Below are positions 1-6,488 of a stretch of DNA of 12,932 bases, in pieces (the first letter of the stretch is position 1; each line of letters begins with the position of its first letter). The DNA comes from an uncultured Synergistales bacterium. Its GTDB lineage: Bacteria; Synergistota; Synergistia; Synergistales; Aminobacteriaceae. The DNA lies in the NCBI GenBank assembly GCA_905233515.1, contig CAJOEQ010000002.1:1-12932 (forward strand), in the 5' to 3' direction. The notes below the pieces were generated by a model. It was not told the DNA's origin, did not search any database, and saw nothing but the letters and a program-made list of their open reading frames with translations. The position numbers and the translations under genes are program-made.

Positions 1-32
1 ACTATCAATCAACAAAAGGAGCAAAATTTTTC

Positions 33-521
33 ATGAAACAACTTTATGCAACTTGGCGAATGTCATATATTGAGGCACCTAAGCACGAGGGCTGTATATT
101 CTGTGATTTTCCTGCTGAGAATCATGACGACGAACATTTTATCGTACATCGTGGCCGAACTTGTTTTGTAATCATGAATCTTTATCCGTATAATCCCGGT
201 CATTTAATGATAATTCCATTCAGACACACGAATGTTTACGAGTCATTAACTGATGAGGAATCTTTTGAGATGCATAATTTGACAAAAAAGTCTCTGCAAG
301 TCCTAAAAAAAGTTATGAATCCCGACGGCTTTAATATCGGAATGAATCTCGGCAGAGTCGCAGGTGCAGGAGTCGACGGTCATTTACACAGGCACATTGT
401 CCCGCGCTGGAACGGAGATAATAATTTCATGCCTGTTATTTCAGATACCCGCGTATTATCTGACTCGATTGCTAATTCATGGCAAAAAATAAAAGATGTC
501 TGGCAGGGGAGAAAAGTATAA
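33..521 (+). CDS. HIT-family protein, Ap4A phosphorylase/hydrolase-like
   Basis: A 162-residue histidine-triad protein. The catalytic motif HLHRH is at residues 117-121 (HxHxH followed by IVPRW), where the middle histidine normally attacks the alpha-phosphate of a nucleotide substrate. A CIFC pair at residues 21-24 is the usual N-terminal metal-binding CxxC of this HIT branch, and NPGHLMIIP (residues 54-62) is the conserved substrate-pocket strand. The N-terminus (YATWRMSYI) resembles the dinucleoside tetraphosphate phosphorylase/hydrolase branch (Rv2613c type), so a role in removing Ap4A or related nucleotides in the cytoplasm is likely; the exact substrate is inference. The ATG at 33 has AAGGAG at 16-21 with an 11-base spacer. 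Length is normal. The 3' end overlaps the next gene by 26 bases, suggesting co-transcription and coupled translation. Confidence 0.93.
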   Translation: MKQLYATWRMSYIEAPKHEGCIFCDFPAENHDDEHFIVHRGRTCFVIMNLYPYNPGHLMIIPFRHTNVYESLTDEESFEMHNLTKKSLQVLKKVMNPDGFNIGMNLGRVAGAGVDGHLHRHIVPRWNGDNNFMPVISDTRVLSDSIANSWQKIKDVWQGRKV

Positions 522-1122
522 CGAGCCTTTAAGCCCTGTTACTTATGAGGGGAAAATAAAACGCTCGCTCTTTATCGCAGATCTTGCACCTGTTCACAAT
601 GAAGACGAGAGCAAAAATTTTTTATCGCAAATAATATCTAAATATAGAGACGCGACTCATAACTGCAGGGCTTATATTTTCTCAAACGGGAGCGAATACT
701 CATCAGATGACGGCGAACCTTCAGGAACAGCGGGCAAGCCGATTTTAAACGCTATAAAGCATTCAGGGCTTGTGAATGTCATGATAGTAGTTACTAGATA
801 TTTCGGAGGAGTCAAACTCGGTACAAGGGGATTAATTGACGCTTATGGAATGACAGCAGCAAAAGCCCTCGAAATGGCCGAGATAAAAGAATGCATAATC
901 ACTCAAAAATTTTTTATAGTGCTTGAATATTCACAAATGGGATTAATAACTCGTTTGCTTGAGAATAATAACGCGCTTAATTTAAAGTGGGAATATAACG
1001 AGTCAGTAAGCGTAATTGCTGATATTCCCGTAGATTTTTGCGAGAGTTTAACGCGTGAACTTGAAGAATTATTTGCGAGAAAAATTATAATTTCATTTGA
1101 CAAGAATTTAACGGCGTTATAA
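496..1122 (+). CDS. yigZ: YigZ / IMPACT (UPF0029) family protein
   Basis: A 208-residue YigZ/YvyE-type protein. The family signatures are all present: ATHNC at residues 53-57, DDGEPSGTAG at 71-80 and VVTRYFGGVKLGTRGL at 98-113, which form the N-terminal UPF0029 fold; residues about 140-205 fit the smaller C-terminal ferredoxin-like domain. The family is related to eukaryotic IMPACT, a translation regulator, but its bacterial function is not settled, so I give no reaction. The ATG at 496 lies inside the HIT gene and has no good Shine-Dalgarno. No in-frame ATG, GTG or TTG follows before the conserved core, so this start is the best available and translation is probably coupled to the upstream gene. 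The last codons contain a promoter-like TTGACA that probably serves the tRNA genes downstream. Confidence 0.93.
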   Translation: MSGRGEKYNEPLSPVTYEGKIKRSLFIADLAPVHNEDESKNFLSQIISKYRDATHNCRAYIFSNGSEYSSDDGEPSGTAGKPILNAIKHSGLVNVMIVVTRYFGGVKLGTRGLIDAYGMTAAKALEMAEIKECIITQKFFIVLEYSQMGLITRLLENNNALNLKWEYNESVSVIADIPVDFCESLTRELEELFARKIIISFDKNLTAL

Positions 1123-1125
1123 TAT
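1097..1125 (+). promoter_or_regulatory. Candidate sigma-70-type promoter for the tRNA genes
   Basis: A perfect TTGACA -35 box is at 1097-1102, inside the last codons of the YigZ gene. Two overlapping -10 boxes follow: TATAAT at 1118-1123 (15-base spacer) and TAATAT at 1120-1125 (17-base spacer). Transcription would begin near 1132, about 30 bases before the first tRNA. It is the best promoter match I see in the window. Confidence 0.6.
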
Positions 1126-1161
1126 ACTCAACGTTTGAAAATTTTAGCAGCATAATAATAT

Positions 1162-1240
1162 GGTGGGTTGGCCGAGAGGCTGAAGGTGAGTATAGGGTCT
1201 AATAACTCTATCGTGAGTTCGAATCTCACACCCACCGCCA
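1162..1240 (+). tRNA. tRNA-Ser-like gene lacking the anticodon arm (probable deleted tRNA-Ser-GCU)
   Basis: A class II (serine-type) tRNA body is clear: acceptor GGTGGGT (1162-1168) pairs perfectly with ACCCACC (1230-1236), discriminator G1237, encoded CCA at 1238-1240, T-arm GTGAG/CTCAC (1213-1217, 1225-1229) with loop TTCGAAT, and the D-arm GGCCGAGAGGCTGAAGG typical of tRNA-Ser. After the D-arm only GAG remains before a 7-bp hairpin (1192-1198 with 1205-1211, loop CTAATA). That hairpin matches the long variable arm of tRNA-Ser(GCU), in which TATAGGG directly follows the 3' anticodon stem. The whole anticodon loop and the 5' stem are missing. The gene is 76 bases without CCA, about 15 short of normal. 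If real it cannot decode, but every part contacted by SerRS is kept. Confidence 0.75.
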
Positions 1241-1250
1241 TAATTTTCCT

Positions 1251-1324
1251 GCGGTAGTAGCTCAGCTGGATAGAGCGAAGGCCTACGGAGCCTTAGGTCG
1301 TGGGTTCGAATCCTGCCTACCGCG
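1251..1324 (+). tRNA. tRNA-Arg (anticodon ACG)
   Basis: A complete cloverleaf: acceptor GCGGTAG/CTACCGC (1251-1257, 1317-1323), D stem GCTC/GAGC, anticodon stem AAGGC/GCCTT (1278-1282, 1290-1294) with the loop CTACGGA giving anticodon ACG at 1285-1287, and a T-arm with loop TTCGAAT at 1305-1311. The discriminator is G1324. CCA is not encoded (CTA follows), unlike the serine-type neighbour, so the 3' end must be added enzymatically. A34 is expected to be deaminated to inosine by TadA so the tRNA reads CGU, CGC and CGA. Confidence 0.95.
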
Positions 1325-1344
1325 CTATAACTTGAGAGAAAACC

Positions 1345-1369
1345 GGCGGTGTAATAAGCCGCTTTTTTT
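1345..1369 (+). terminator. Rho-independent terminator after the tRNA genes
   Basis: GGCGGT (1345-1350) pairs with GCCGCT (1358-1363, two G-T pairs) around the loop GTAATAA, followed by a run of T to 1369. It closes the tRNA transcript before livK. Confidence 0.65.
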
Positions 1370-1388
1370 GTATATTCAGGCTTCAACA

Positions 1389-1424
1389 CTGAAAATTTCT
1401 ATATGGCCGTAAAGAATTTTTCAG
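1389..1424. promoter_or_regulatory. Imperfect inverted repeat upstream of livK
   Basis: CTGAAAATTTCT (1389-1400) and AGAATTTTTCAG (1413-1424) are reverse complements except for one position, separated by 12 bases. It lies 42 bases before the livK start. It could be a repressor operator or an mRNA 5' hairpin for the liv operon; no T-tract follows, so it is not a typical terminator. AT-rich sequence raises the chance of a coincidental match. Confidence 0.3.
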
Positions 1425-1466
1425 GATAAAGCATAAATTTATAGGCAAGGAGATTATATTTTCATC

Positions 1467-2591
1467 ATGACTAAGAAAATTTTAACCTGCACGCTTTTAA
1501 TTCTTGCAATGGCTTCAAGTGCATTCGGAGCAGCTTTCAAACTCGGCGGAACTGCACCACTTACCGGCGGAGCAGCAATTTACGGAATGGCCGCAATGAG
1601 AGGCGCACAAATCGCAGTAGATGAGATCAACGCAATGAATATTGATGTAAAATTTGAGCTTAATTATCAGGACGATACACATGACGCAGAGAAGGCCGTA
1701 AACGCCTATAACGCATTGAAAGACTGGGGTATGCAGATTTCTTTAGGTTCTGTAACGTCAAAGCCATGTGAGGCAACAGCAGCAGAAAATTTTGCAGATA
1801 GAATATTTGCTCTCACTCCTTCAGCTTCAGCCCGTGCAGTAACAGAAGGAAAAGATAACGTCTTCCAGATGTGTTTTGTAGATCCTAATCAGGGCAGTGC
1901 AAGCGCGCAATATATTGCAAATAAAAATTTAGCTAAAAAAGTTGCTGTTATCTGGAAAAATGACGATGTTTATTCAAAAGGTATTCGCGACACTTTTATA
2001 GAGACAGCCCCGAAATTAGGTCTTGAAATCGTAAGCGAGACAACTTTTGCGGACGGGAATGATAATGATTTCTCGGTGCAGTTAACTGACGCTCAGAAAA
2101 ACGGCGCAGAACTCGTATTTTTGCCGATGTATTACCAGCCTGCGAGCTTAATTTTTGCTCAAGCTAAATCAATGGGCTATGCTCCTAAATGGTTCGGAGT
2201 CGACGGCATGGACGGAATTTTGACGATGGAAGGCTTTGACAAGTCATTAGCAGAGGGCGTTATTTTGCTTACTCCGTTTAATGCAGATGCAAATGACGAG
2301 ATGACTAAAAAATTTGTTGCTGAGTACCAGAAGAGACACGGAGAAATTCCGAATCAATTCGCCGCAGATGGTTATGATTGTGTTTACGCTTATTGTCAGG
2401 CACTCACTCAGGCAAAAGCAAAAGCAGATATGGACGCTGAAGAAATTTGCAAATTAATGATTGAGCAGTTCACAACAATGAAATTTAACGGCGTAACCGG
2501 ATCAAATGTAACTTGGGCGAAAAATGGCGAAGTCTCAAAAGATCCTAAGGGTATGATAATCAAGAACGGCGCATATGTCGGACTTGACTAA
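1467..2591 (+). CDS. livK: Branched-chain amino-acid ABC transporter, substrate-binding protein
   Basis: A 374-residue type I periplasmic binding protein (Peripla_BP_6, Leu/Ile/Val family). The N-terminus is a classic signal peptide: KK, a hydrophobic stretch (residues 5-16) and a likely signal-peptidase I site near SSAFG-A at residue 21. No lipobox cysteine is placed for lipidation, so a free periplasmic protein is expected. The mature protein opens with GGTAPLTGGAAIYG and MRGAQIAVDEINA (about residues 27-56), the first ligand-pocket segment of the family. It would capture branched-chain or related amino acids and hand them to LivHMGF. The ATG has AAGGAG at 1447-1452 with a long 14-base spacer, a spacing also seen before livH. 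It is first in the liv operon and is followed by a terminator that should make it more abundant than the permease. Ligand specificity cannot be read from the sequence. Confidence 0.93.
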   Translation: MTKKILTCTLLILAMASSAFGAAFKLGGTAPLTGGAAIYGMAAMRGAQIAVDEINAMNIDVKFELNYQDDTHDAEKAVNAYNALKDWGMQISLGSVTSKPCEATAAENFADRIFALTPSASARAVTEGKDNVFQMCFVDPNQGSASAQYIANKNLAKKVAVIWKNDDVYSKGIRDTFIETAPKLGLEIVSETTFADGNDNDFSVQLTDAQKNGAELVFLPMYYQPASLIFAQAKSMGYAPKWFGVDGMDGILTMEGFDKSLAEGVILLTPFNADANDEMTKKFVAEYQKRHGEIPNQFAADGYDCVYAYCQALTQAKAKADMDAEEICKLMIEQFTTMKFNGVTGSNVTWAKNGEVSKDPKGMIIKNGAYVGLD

Positions 2592-2622
2592 TTTAATAAA
2601 TTCACGAGAAAAAATTTTTATG

Positions 2623-2669
2623 AGCAGTCAGGAGAGAGTCGGCCTTACAAAATCTCCGGCTGCTTTTTT
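2623..2669 (+). terminator. Terminator/attenuator between livK and livH
   Basis: AGCAGTC-A-GGAGA (2623-2635) pairs with TCTCCGGCTGCT (2653-2664) as a 12-bp stem with one bulged A and one G-T pair, ending in TTTTTT (2664-2669). Since no clear promoter is visible before livH, it is probably a partial terminator that sets a high binding-protein to permease ratio, as is common in such operons. Confidence 0.7.
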
Positions 2670-2705
2670 CGTTGTTAAATAAATTATAGAGGGGCAAATC
2701 CTAGA

Positions 2706-2819
2706 ATGGAAAAAAAGATAGCTGTTATTGATATTATTTATGAAAATAGCGTGTCTACTCGAAGGGGTCGACATGAAAATATATTATCTTGGCAGTCCAC
2801 AATAAAGAAGGAGCTATAA
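2706..2819 (+). CDS. Possible 37-residue leader ORF upstream of livH
   Basis: An ATG at 2706, preceded by GAGGGG at 2689-2694 (11-base spacer), opens a 37-codon frame ending at TAA 2817-2819. The peptide begins MEKKIAVIDIIYEN and ends STIKKEL. Five of residues 5-11 are Ile or Val. Its last codons (AAG GAG) form the Shine-Dalgarno of livH, whose ATG is 8 bases after the stop, so ribosomes finishing here could start livH. It could be a coupling or attenuation leader peptide for branched-chain amino-acid control, or a chance frame. I do not recognise a family, and AT-rich DNA naturally gives many Ile codons. Confidence 0.3.
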   Translation: MEKKIAVIDIIYENSVSTRRGRHENILSWQSTIKKEL

Positions 2820-2827
2820 ATTTATCG

Positions 2828-3709
2828 ATGATATTTCTTAATTATTTTATCAGCGGCATAAGTTTAGGGAGCATTTACGCAATTATCGCTCTGGGTTATA
2901 CGATGGTATACGGAATAGCAAAAATGTTAAATTTTGCACACGGCGATGTAATAATGGTAGGTGCTTATGTTTGTTTTTATGCGGTCTCACGTTATGAACT
3001 TCACCCGCTTATAGGTATAATTCTTGCAATGATAGTGTGTACTTTTTTAGGCATAATAATAGAAAGATTTGCATATAAGCCGTTAAGGCAGGCTCCATCA
3101 CTAGCAGTCTTAATTACAGCAATCGGAGTCAGCTATTTTTTGCAAAATACTGCGTTATTATTATGGTCGTCAAATCCTAAAGTCTTCCCGTCAATTATAG
3201 GGCGCGGGGCATTTAAATTATTTGAAGGCGAGTTATCTATTTCACATGTTACAGCTTTAACTATTATTACATGTTTAATTATTATGATTGTATTGACTCT
3301 GTTTATCAATAAAACGAGGCTCGGGAAGGCCATGCGTGCATGTTCAGAAGACAAGGGCGCGGCTCAATTAATGGGAATCAACGTAAACGCTACAATTTCT
3401 ATGACATTCGCGATAGGTTCGGGACTTGCTGCTATTGCGGGTGCGTTATTGTGTTCAGCATATCCGACTCTTATGCCGACGACTGGAGCATTACCCGGCA
3501 TAAAGGCATTTACAGCGGCAGTATTCGGAGGCATCGGCTCAATTCCGGGAGCTTTTCTCGGCGGGTTAATGCTGGGAGTAATTGAAATTTTTGCGAAGGC
3601 CTATATTTCGAGTCAATTATCGGATGCGGTTGTTTTCGCTGTATTAATTATAGTATTGCTTGTGAAGCCTGCGGGACTTCTCGGTAAATACACTCAAGAG
3701 AAGGTGTAA
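2828..3709 (+). CDS. livH: Branched-chain amino-acid ABC transporter, permease LivH
   Basis: A polytopic inner-membrane permease of the LivH type, 293 residues from the ATG at 2828. The N-terminus ISGISLGSIYAIIALGYTMVYG followed by NFAHGD is the family hallmark. The cytoplasmic coupling loop that docks on the ATPases is visible as GKAMRACSEDKGAAQLMGI, with FGGIGSIPGAFLGG near the C-terminus. A TTG at 2789 would add 13 residues, but AAGGAG (2808-2813) lies between the two and favours 2828 (14-base spacer); the protein then starts MIFLNYFISG, as LivH proteins usually do. It pairs with LivM to form the translocation path. The stop is 3 bases before livM, and livM's Shine-Dalgarno lies in the last livH codons, so translation is coupled. 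Confidence 0.92.
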   Translation: MIFLNYFISGISLGSIYAIIALGYTMVYGIAKMLNFAHGDVIMVGAYVCFYAVSRYELHPLIGIILAMIVCTFLGIIIERFAYKPLRQAPSLAVLITAIGVSYFLQNTALLLWSSNPKVFPSIIGRGAFKLFEGELSISHVTALTIITCLIIMIVLTLFINKTRLGKAMRACSEDKGAAQLMGINVNATISMTFAIGSGLAAIAGALLCSAYPTLMPTTGALPGIKAFTAAVFGGIGSIPGAFLGGLMLGVIEIFAKAYISSQLSDAVVFAVLIIVLLVKPAGLLGKYTQEKV

Positions 3710-3712
3710 ATT

Positions 3713-4774
3713 ATGACAATGCGCAGGTTAATAAATTTAAAGCGTGTAGAAGCAAGAAGAATTTATCTCACATATTTTATAGTAATTCTTGCATATATAA
3801 TCTGTCAGACAATGAGCAGCACAAAATTTTTAAGCTCAACTATGCGGGGTATGTTAGTACCGATTTGCGCTTATATGGTCATGGCAGTGTCATTAAATTT
3901 AGTCGTAGGAATTTCCGGCGAGCTTTCACTTGGCCACGCGGGTTTTATGTCAGTCGGTGCATTTTCCGGAGTCGCTTCAGCCATCTTAATGCAAAATTTG
4001 ATACCTTTTGCACCTGTTAGACTCGCACTTGCTATGATAATTGCGGCGATTTTTGCGGCTGTTGCAGGATTCTTGATAGGGATTCCAGTTTTGAGGCTCA
4101 AGGGCGATTATTTAGCGATAGTAACTCTTGCATTTGGAGAAATTATAAAAAGTTTGCTCAATAATTTTTATTTAGGAGTTGACTCGGGCGGGATTCATTT
4201 TAGCATGTTGAGCGACACGACGAGACTTTTACCGGGCGGCAAATTAATCATACGCGGGCCAATGGGAATCAGCGGGATTCAAAAAATTTCTACTTTCCCG
4301 GCTGGGTTTATACTCGTTATGATTGCATTGATGGTAGTATTTAATCTCGTAAATTCGCGTTCGGGGCGTGCTTTTATGGCAATACGAGACGACAGAATCG
4401 CGGCAGAAAGTATCGGACTCGACATAACAAAATATAAAATGATGGCATTTGTTACTTCAGCGGCTTTAGCAGGAGCTGCGGGGGCTTTATTTGCTATGAA
4501 TTATTCTACAATCGTAGCTAATAAATTTGATTTCAACACGTCGATTTTGATTCTAGTTTTCGTTGTCTTAGGCGGTCAGGGGAATATGTTAGGCTCAATA
4601 ATTGCGGCGGCTGCTTTGACTATTTTGCCGGAAAAATTGCGCGAGTTCTCAGATTATAGAATGCTCCTTTACGCGATTATATTAATAATAACTATGCTCG
4701 GGACAAATAACTCAGAGATTAGATCTTTCTTTGCAAAGTTGAACCCTTTTAAGCGCAAAGAGGAGGCCGAATAA
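3713..4774 (+). CDS. livM: Branched-chain amino-acid ABC transporter, permease LivM
   Basis: A 353-residue LivM-type permease. The family block SLNLVVGISGELSLGHAGFMSVGAFSG is at about residues 60-86, and the coupling loop SRSGRAFMAIRDDRIAAESIGLD precedes the helix region AFVTSAALAGAAGALFA. VVLGGQGNMLGSI near the C-terminus is the LivM equivalent of the LivH FGG-G motif. A basic N-terminal tail (residues 1-18) lies before the first helix. It forms the membrane channel with LivH. The ATG at 3713 has AGAAGG upstream (9-base spacer); a second ATG at 3719 is possible and would remove two residues. The last codons, reading KEEAE then stop, contain GAGGAGG, which acts as a Shine-Dalgarno for whatever follows. 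Confidence 0.92.
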   Translation: MTMRRLINLKRVEARRIYLTYFIVILAYIICQTMSSTKFLSSTMRGMLVPICAYMVMAVSLNLVVGISGELSLGHAGFMSVGAFSGVASAILMQNLIPFAPVRLALAMIIAAIFAAVAGFLIGIPVLRLKGDYLAIVTLAFGEIIKSLLNNFYLGVDSGGIHFSMLSDTTRLLPGGKLIIRGPMGISGIQKISTFPAGFILVMIALMVVFNLVNSRSGRAFMAIRDDRIAAESIGLDITKYKMMAFVTSAALAGAAGALFAMNYSTIVANKFDFNTSILILVFVVLGGQGNMLGSIIAAAALTILPEKLREFSDYRMLLYAIILIITMLGTNNSEIRSFFAKLNPFKRKEEAE

Positions 4775-4777
4775 ATC

Positions 4778-4855
4778 ATGACAAATAAATATTTTATTAA
4801 TGCGCCTGAATATTCGCGTGTAAAGTCGGCAAAAATTAAGATGGAGGCTGAATAA
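4778..4855 (+). CDS. Possible 25-residue ORF between livM and livG
   Basis: An ATG at 4778, well placed behind GAGGAGG in the end of livM, opens a 25-codon frame that reads MTNKYFINAPEYSR and ends KMEAE before TAA. Its end repeats the end of livM: GGAGGCCGAATAAATCATGA (4762-4781) versus GGAGGCTGAATAAATTATGA (4843-4862), 18 of 20 identical. Its own last codons supply the Shine-Dalgarno of livG. It may be a translated coupling peptide, a remnant of a duplicated junction, or a chance frame in an 84-base gap. No family is recognised. Confidence 0.3.
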   Translation: MTNKYFINAPEYSRVKSAKIKMEAE

Positions 4856-4858
4856 ATT

Positions 4859-5701
4859 ATGAAGAAAAAAACAAAATATATTCCTGTACCTTCACGAGCG
4901 ATTTTGCCTGATAGAGATTTTGACCGTGAGCCAGTTTTAGAATGTGTAAATTTAGGAATCACACTCGGAGGCATTAAGGCAGTCGACAATTTTAATTTGA
5001 CAGTAGGACGCACTGAAATTGTAGGACTAATCGGGCCGAATGGAGCAGGAAAGACTACAGTATTTAATTTGCTCACAAAAGTATATCAGCCTACAAAAGG
5101 GACGATTTTATTAAACGGTCAAGATACTCACGGGCTTAATACAATGCAGATAAACAAGGCCGGGATCGCTAGGACATTTCAGAATATAAGATTATTCAAA
5201 AATTTAAGCGTCGTCGATAATGTAAAAGCCGCAATGAATAACGAAATGAAATATAACATGTTGAGCGCGATTTTAAGACTCCCGAATTATAGACGTGAAG
5301 AAGTTGCCGCACATAGACGAGCTTTAAAGCTGCTTTCTATTTTCGATATGCAGGACATTGCCGATGTTAGGGCGGGTTCGTTGCCTTATGGAGCGCAGAG
5401 AAGACTCGAAATTGTGAGGGCTCTTGCTACAAATCCGTCATTATTATTGCTTGATGAGCCTGCCGCCGGTATGAATCCTTCTGAGACTGCTGACTTAATG
5501 GACAATATAAGAAAAGTTCATGACATGTTCCAAATCGCTATAATTTTAATTGAGCATGATATGAGTCTCGTTATGAATATTTGCGACGGGATTTGTGTAT
5601 TAAATTTCGGCCAAGTCATAGCGAAAGGAACTCCGGAAGATATACAGGCAAATCCGGCAGTAATTGAGGCTTATTTAGGGCGCAAAAAGGAGGAGGCTTA
5701 A
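4859..5701 (+). CDS. livG: Branched-chain amino-acid ABC transporter, ATPase LivG
   Basis: A 280-residue ABC ATPase. Walker A is GPNGAGKT at residues 59-66, the Q-loop region is [10 protein letters not shown] (104-113), the LivG-type signature is [10 protein letters not shown] (175-184, PYGAQ in place of the usual SGGQ), Walker B is LLLLDEP (195-201) with catalytic E200, and the switch histidine is H233 in LIEHDMSLV. It hydrolyses ATP on the cytoplasmic face to drive LivHM, acting as a heterodimer with LivF. Residues 1-25 form a polar N-terminal extension before the usual start of the fold (about EPVLECVNL); the only in-frame alternative start there, a TTG at L16, has no Shine-Dalgarno. GGAGG at 4843-4847 supports the ATG. 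The end codes KKEEA, again because it carries the next gene's Shine-Dalgarno. Confidence 0.94.
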   Translation: MKKKTKYIPVPSRAILPDRDFDREPVLECVNLGITLGGIKAVDNFNLTVGRTEIVGLIGPNGAGKTTVFNLLTKVYQPTKGTILLNGQDTHGLNTMQINKAGIARTFQNIRLFKNLSVVDNVKAAMNNEMKYNMLSAILRLPNYRREEVAAHRRALKLLSIFDMQDIADVRAGSLPYGAQRRLEIVRALATNPSLLLLDEPAAGMNPSETADLMDNIRKVHDMFQIAIILIEHDMSLVMNICDGICVLNFGQVIAKGTPEDIQANPAVIEAYLGRKKEEA

Positions 5702-5704
5702 AAT

Positions 5705-6418
5705 ATGGCTGATCCAGTTTTAAAAGTTGAAAATATCAATGTCTATTATGGGAGCATTCACGCTATAAAAGGCATTTCATTTGAAGTCTATGAGGGTGAA
5801 ATTGTTACGTTAATCGGCGCGAACGGTGCAGGAAAATCTACGACTTTAAATACTATTTCGGGATTATTGCATCCTAGTACGGGCAGCGTCTCATTTTTAG
5901 GGGACTCGCTTGCAAAAATAGCACCTCATAAAATTGTGGAACGTGGACTCGCGCAAGTTCCTGAAGGCCGGCGGGTATTTGCTCAAATGACAGTACAGGA
6001 AAATTTAGAGATGGGCGCATATACTCAATCAAATAATTATATTCATGAAGATTTAGAGAATGTTTATAAATTATTCCCGCGTTTAAATGAGCGTAAAAAT
6101 CAAATAGCCGGCACTCTTTCAGGCGGTGAACAGCAAATGTTAGCAATGGGCCGCGCCTTAATGAGCCGTCCTAAATTGTTAATGCTTGATGAGCCTTCAA
6201 TGGGATTAGCTCCGATTTTAGTAGAACAAATTTTTGATATTATTGCAGATTTACATAAACACGGAGCGACTATTTTATTAGTCGAACAAAACGCGCAAAT
6301 GGCCTTAAGTATCGCAAGCCGTGGCTACGTAATGGAAACTGGCAAAATCGTAACTACTGGGACGGGTAAAGAGTTATTATCATCGCCTGAAGTAAGAAAA
6401 GCGTATTTAGGCGGGTAA
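5705..6418 (+). CDS. livF: Branched-chain amino-acid ABC transporter, ATPase LivF
   Basis: A 237-residue ABC ATPase of the LivF type. Walker A is GANGAGKS at residues 38-45, the family-specific VPEGRRVF is at 85-92, the signature LSGGEQQM is at 138-145 and Walker B LLMLDEP at 158-164 with catalytic E163. The H-loop position is Gln in LLVEQNAQ (residues 191-198), which is normal for LivF. It completes the transporter as the partner of LivG. GGAGGAGG at 5689-5696, inside the end of livG, is 8 bases before the ATG, and the genes are 3 bases apart, so the two ATPases should be made in equal amounts. No clear terminator follows, so some read-through into putP is likely. Confidence 0.95.
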   Translation: MADPVLKVENINVYYGSIHAIKGISFEVYEGEIVTLIGANGAGKSTTLNTISGLLHPSTGSVSFLGDSLAKIAPHKIVERGLAQVPEGRRVFAQMTVQENLEMGAYTQSNNYIHEDLENVYKLFPRLNERKNQIAGTLSGGEQQMLAMGRALMSRPKLLMLDEPSMGLAPILVEQIFDIIADLHKHGATILLVEQNAQMALSIASRGYVMETGKIVTTGTGKELLSSPEVRKAYLGG

Positions 6419-6488
6419 AATTTTACAGTATAATATACTTCTTAGAAATTTTTATAAATTTATTTAGAGACAAGGAGTTTTGCATTAT

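Noticed and set aside
1192..1211. Hairpin in the serine-type tRNA as an anticodon arm (CTA suppressor or tRNA-Sec)
   Set aside because: Pairing gives a 7-bp stem with a 6-base loop, not 5 bp and 7 bases; the sequence instead matches a tRNA-Ser variable arm. No TCA is present and the acceptor stem is only 7 bp, so it is not tRNA-Sec.
1144..1389. Minus-strand 81-codon frame across the tRNA genes
   Set aside because: It is the antisense translation of two tRNAs; peptides such as GRIRTHDLRLRRPS are a known artefact of translated tRNA genes, and it has no ribosome site.
2789..2827. TTG at 2789 as the livH start
   Set aside because: The only good Shine-Dalgarno (2808-2813) is downstream of it, and the extra 13 residues are unlike LivH N-termini.
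4669..5076. Minus-strand 135-codon frame over livM end and livG start
   Set aside because: It lies antisense to strong family matches, has no ribosome site and shows no recognisable domain.
6419..6470. Terminator after livF
   Set aside because: Only a short TAAAATTTTA palindrome is present, with no stable stem and T-tract.
6480..6488. TTG at 6480 as the putP start
   Set aside because: Only 2 bases separate it from AAGGAG; the ATG at 6489 has a workable spacer and gives D55/S57 numbering equal to E. coli PutP.
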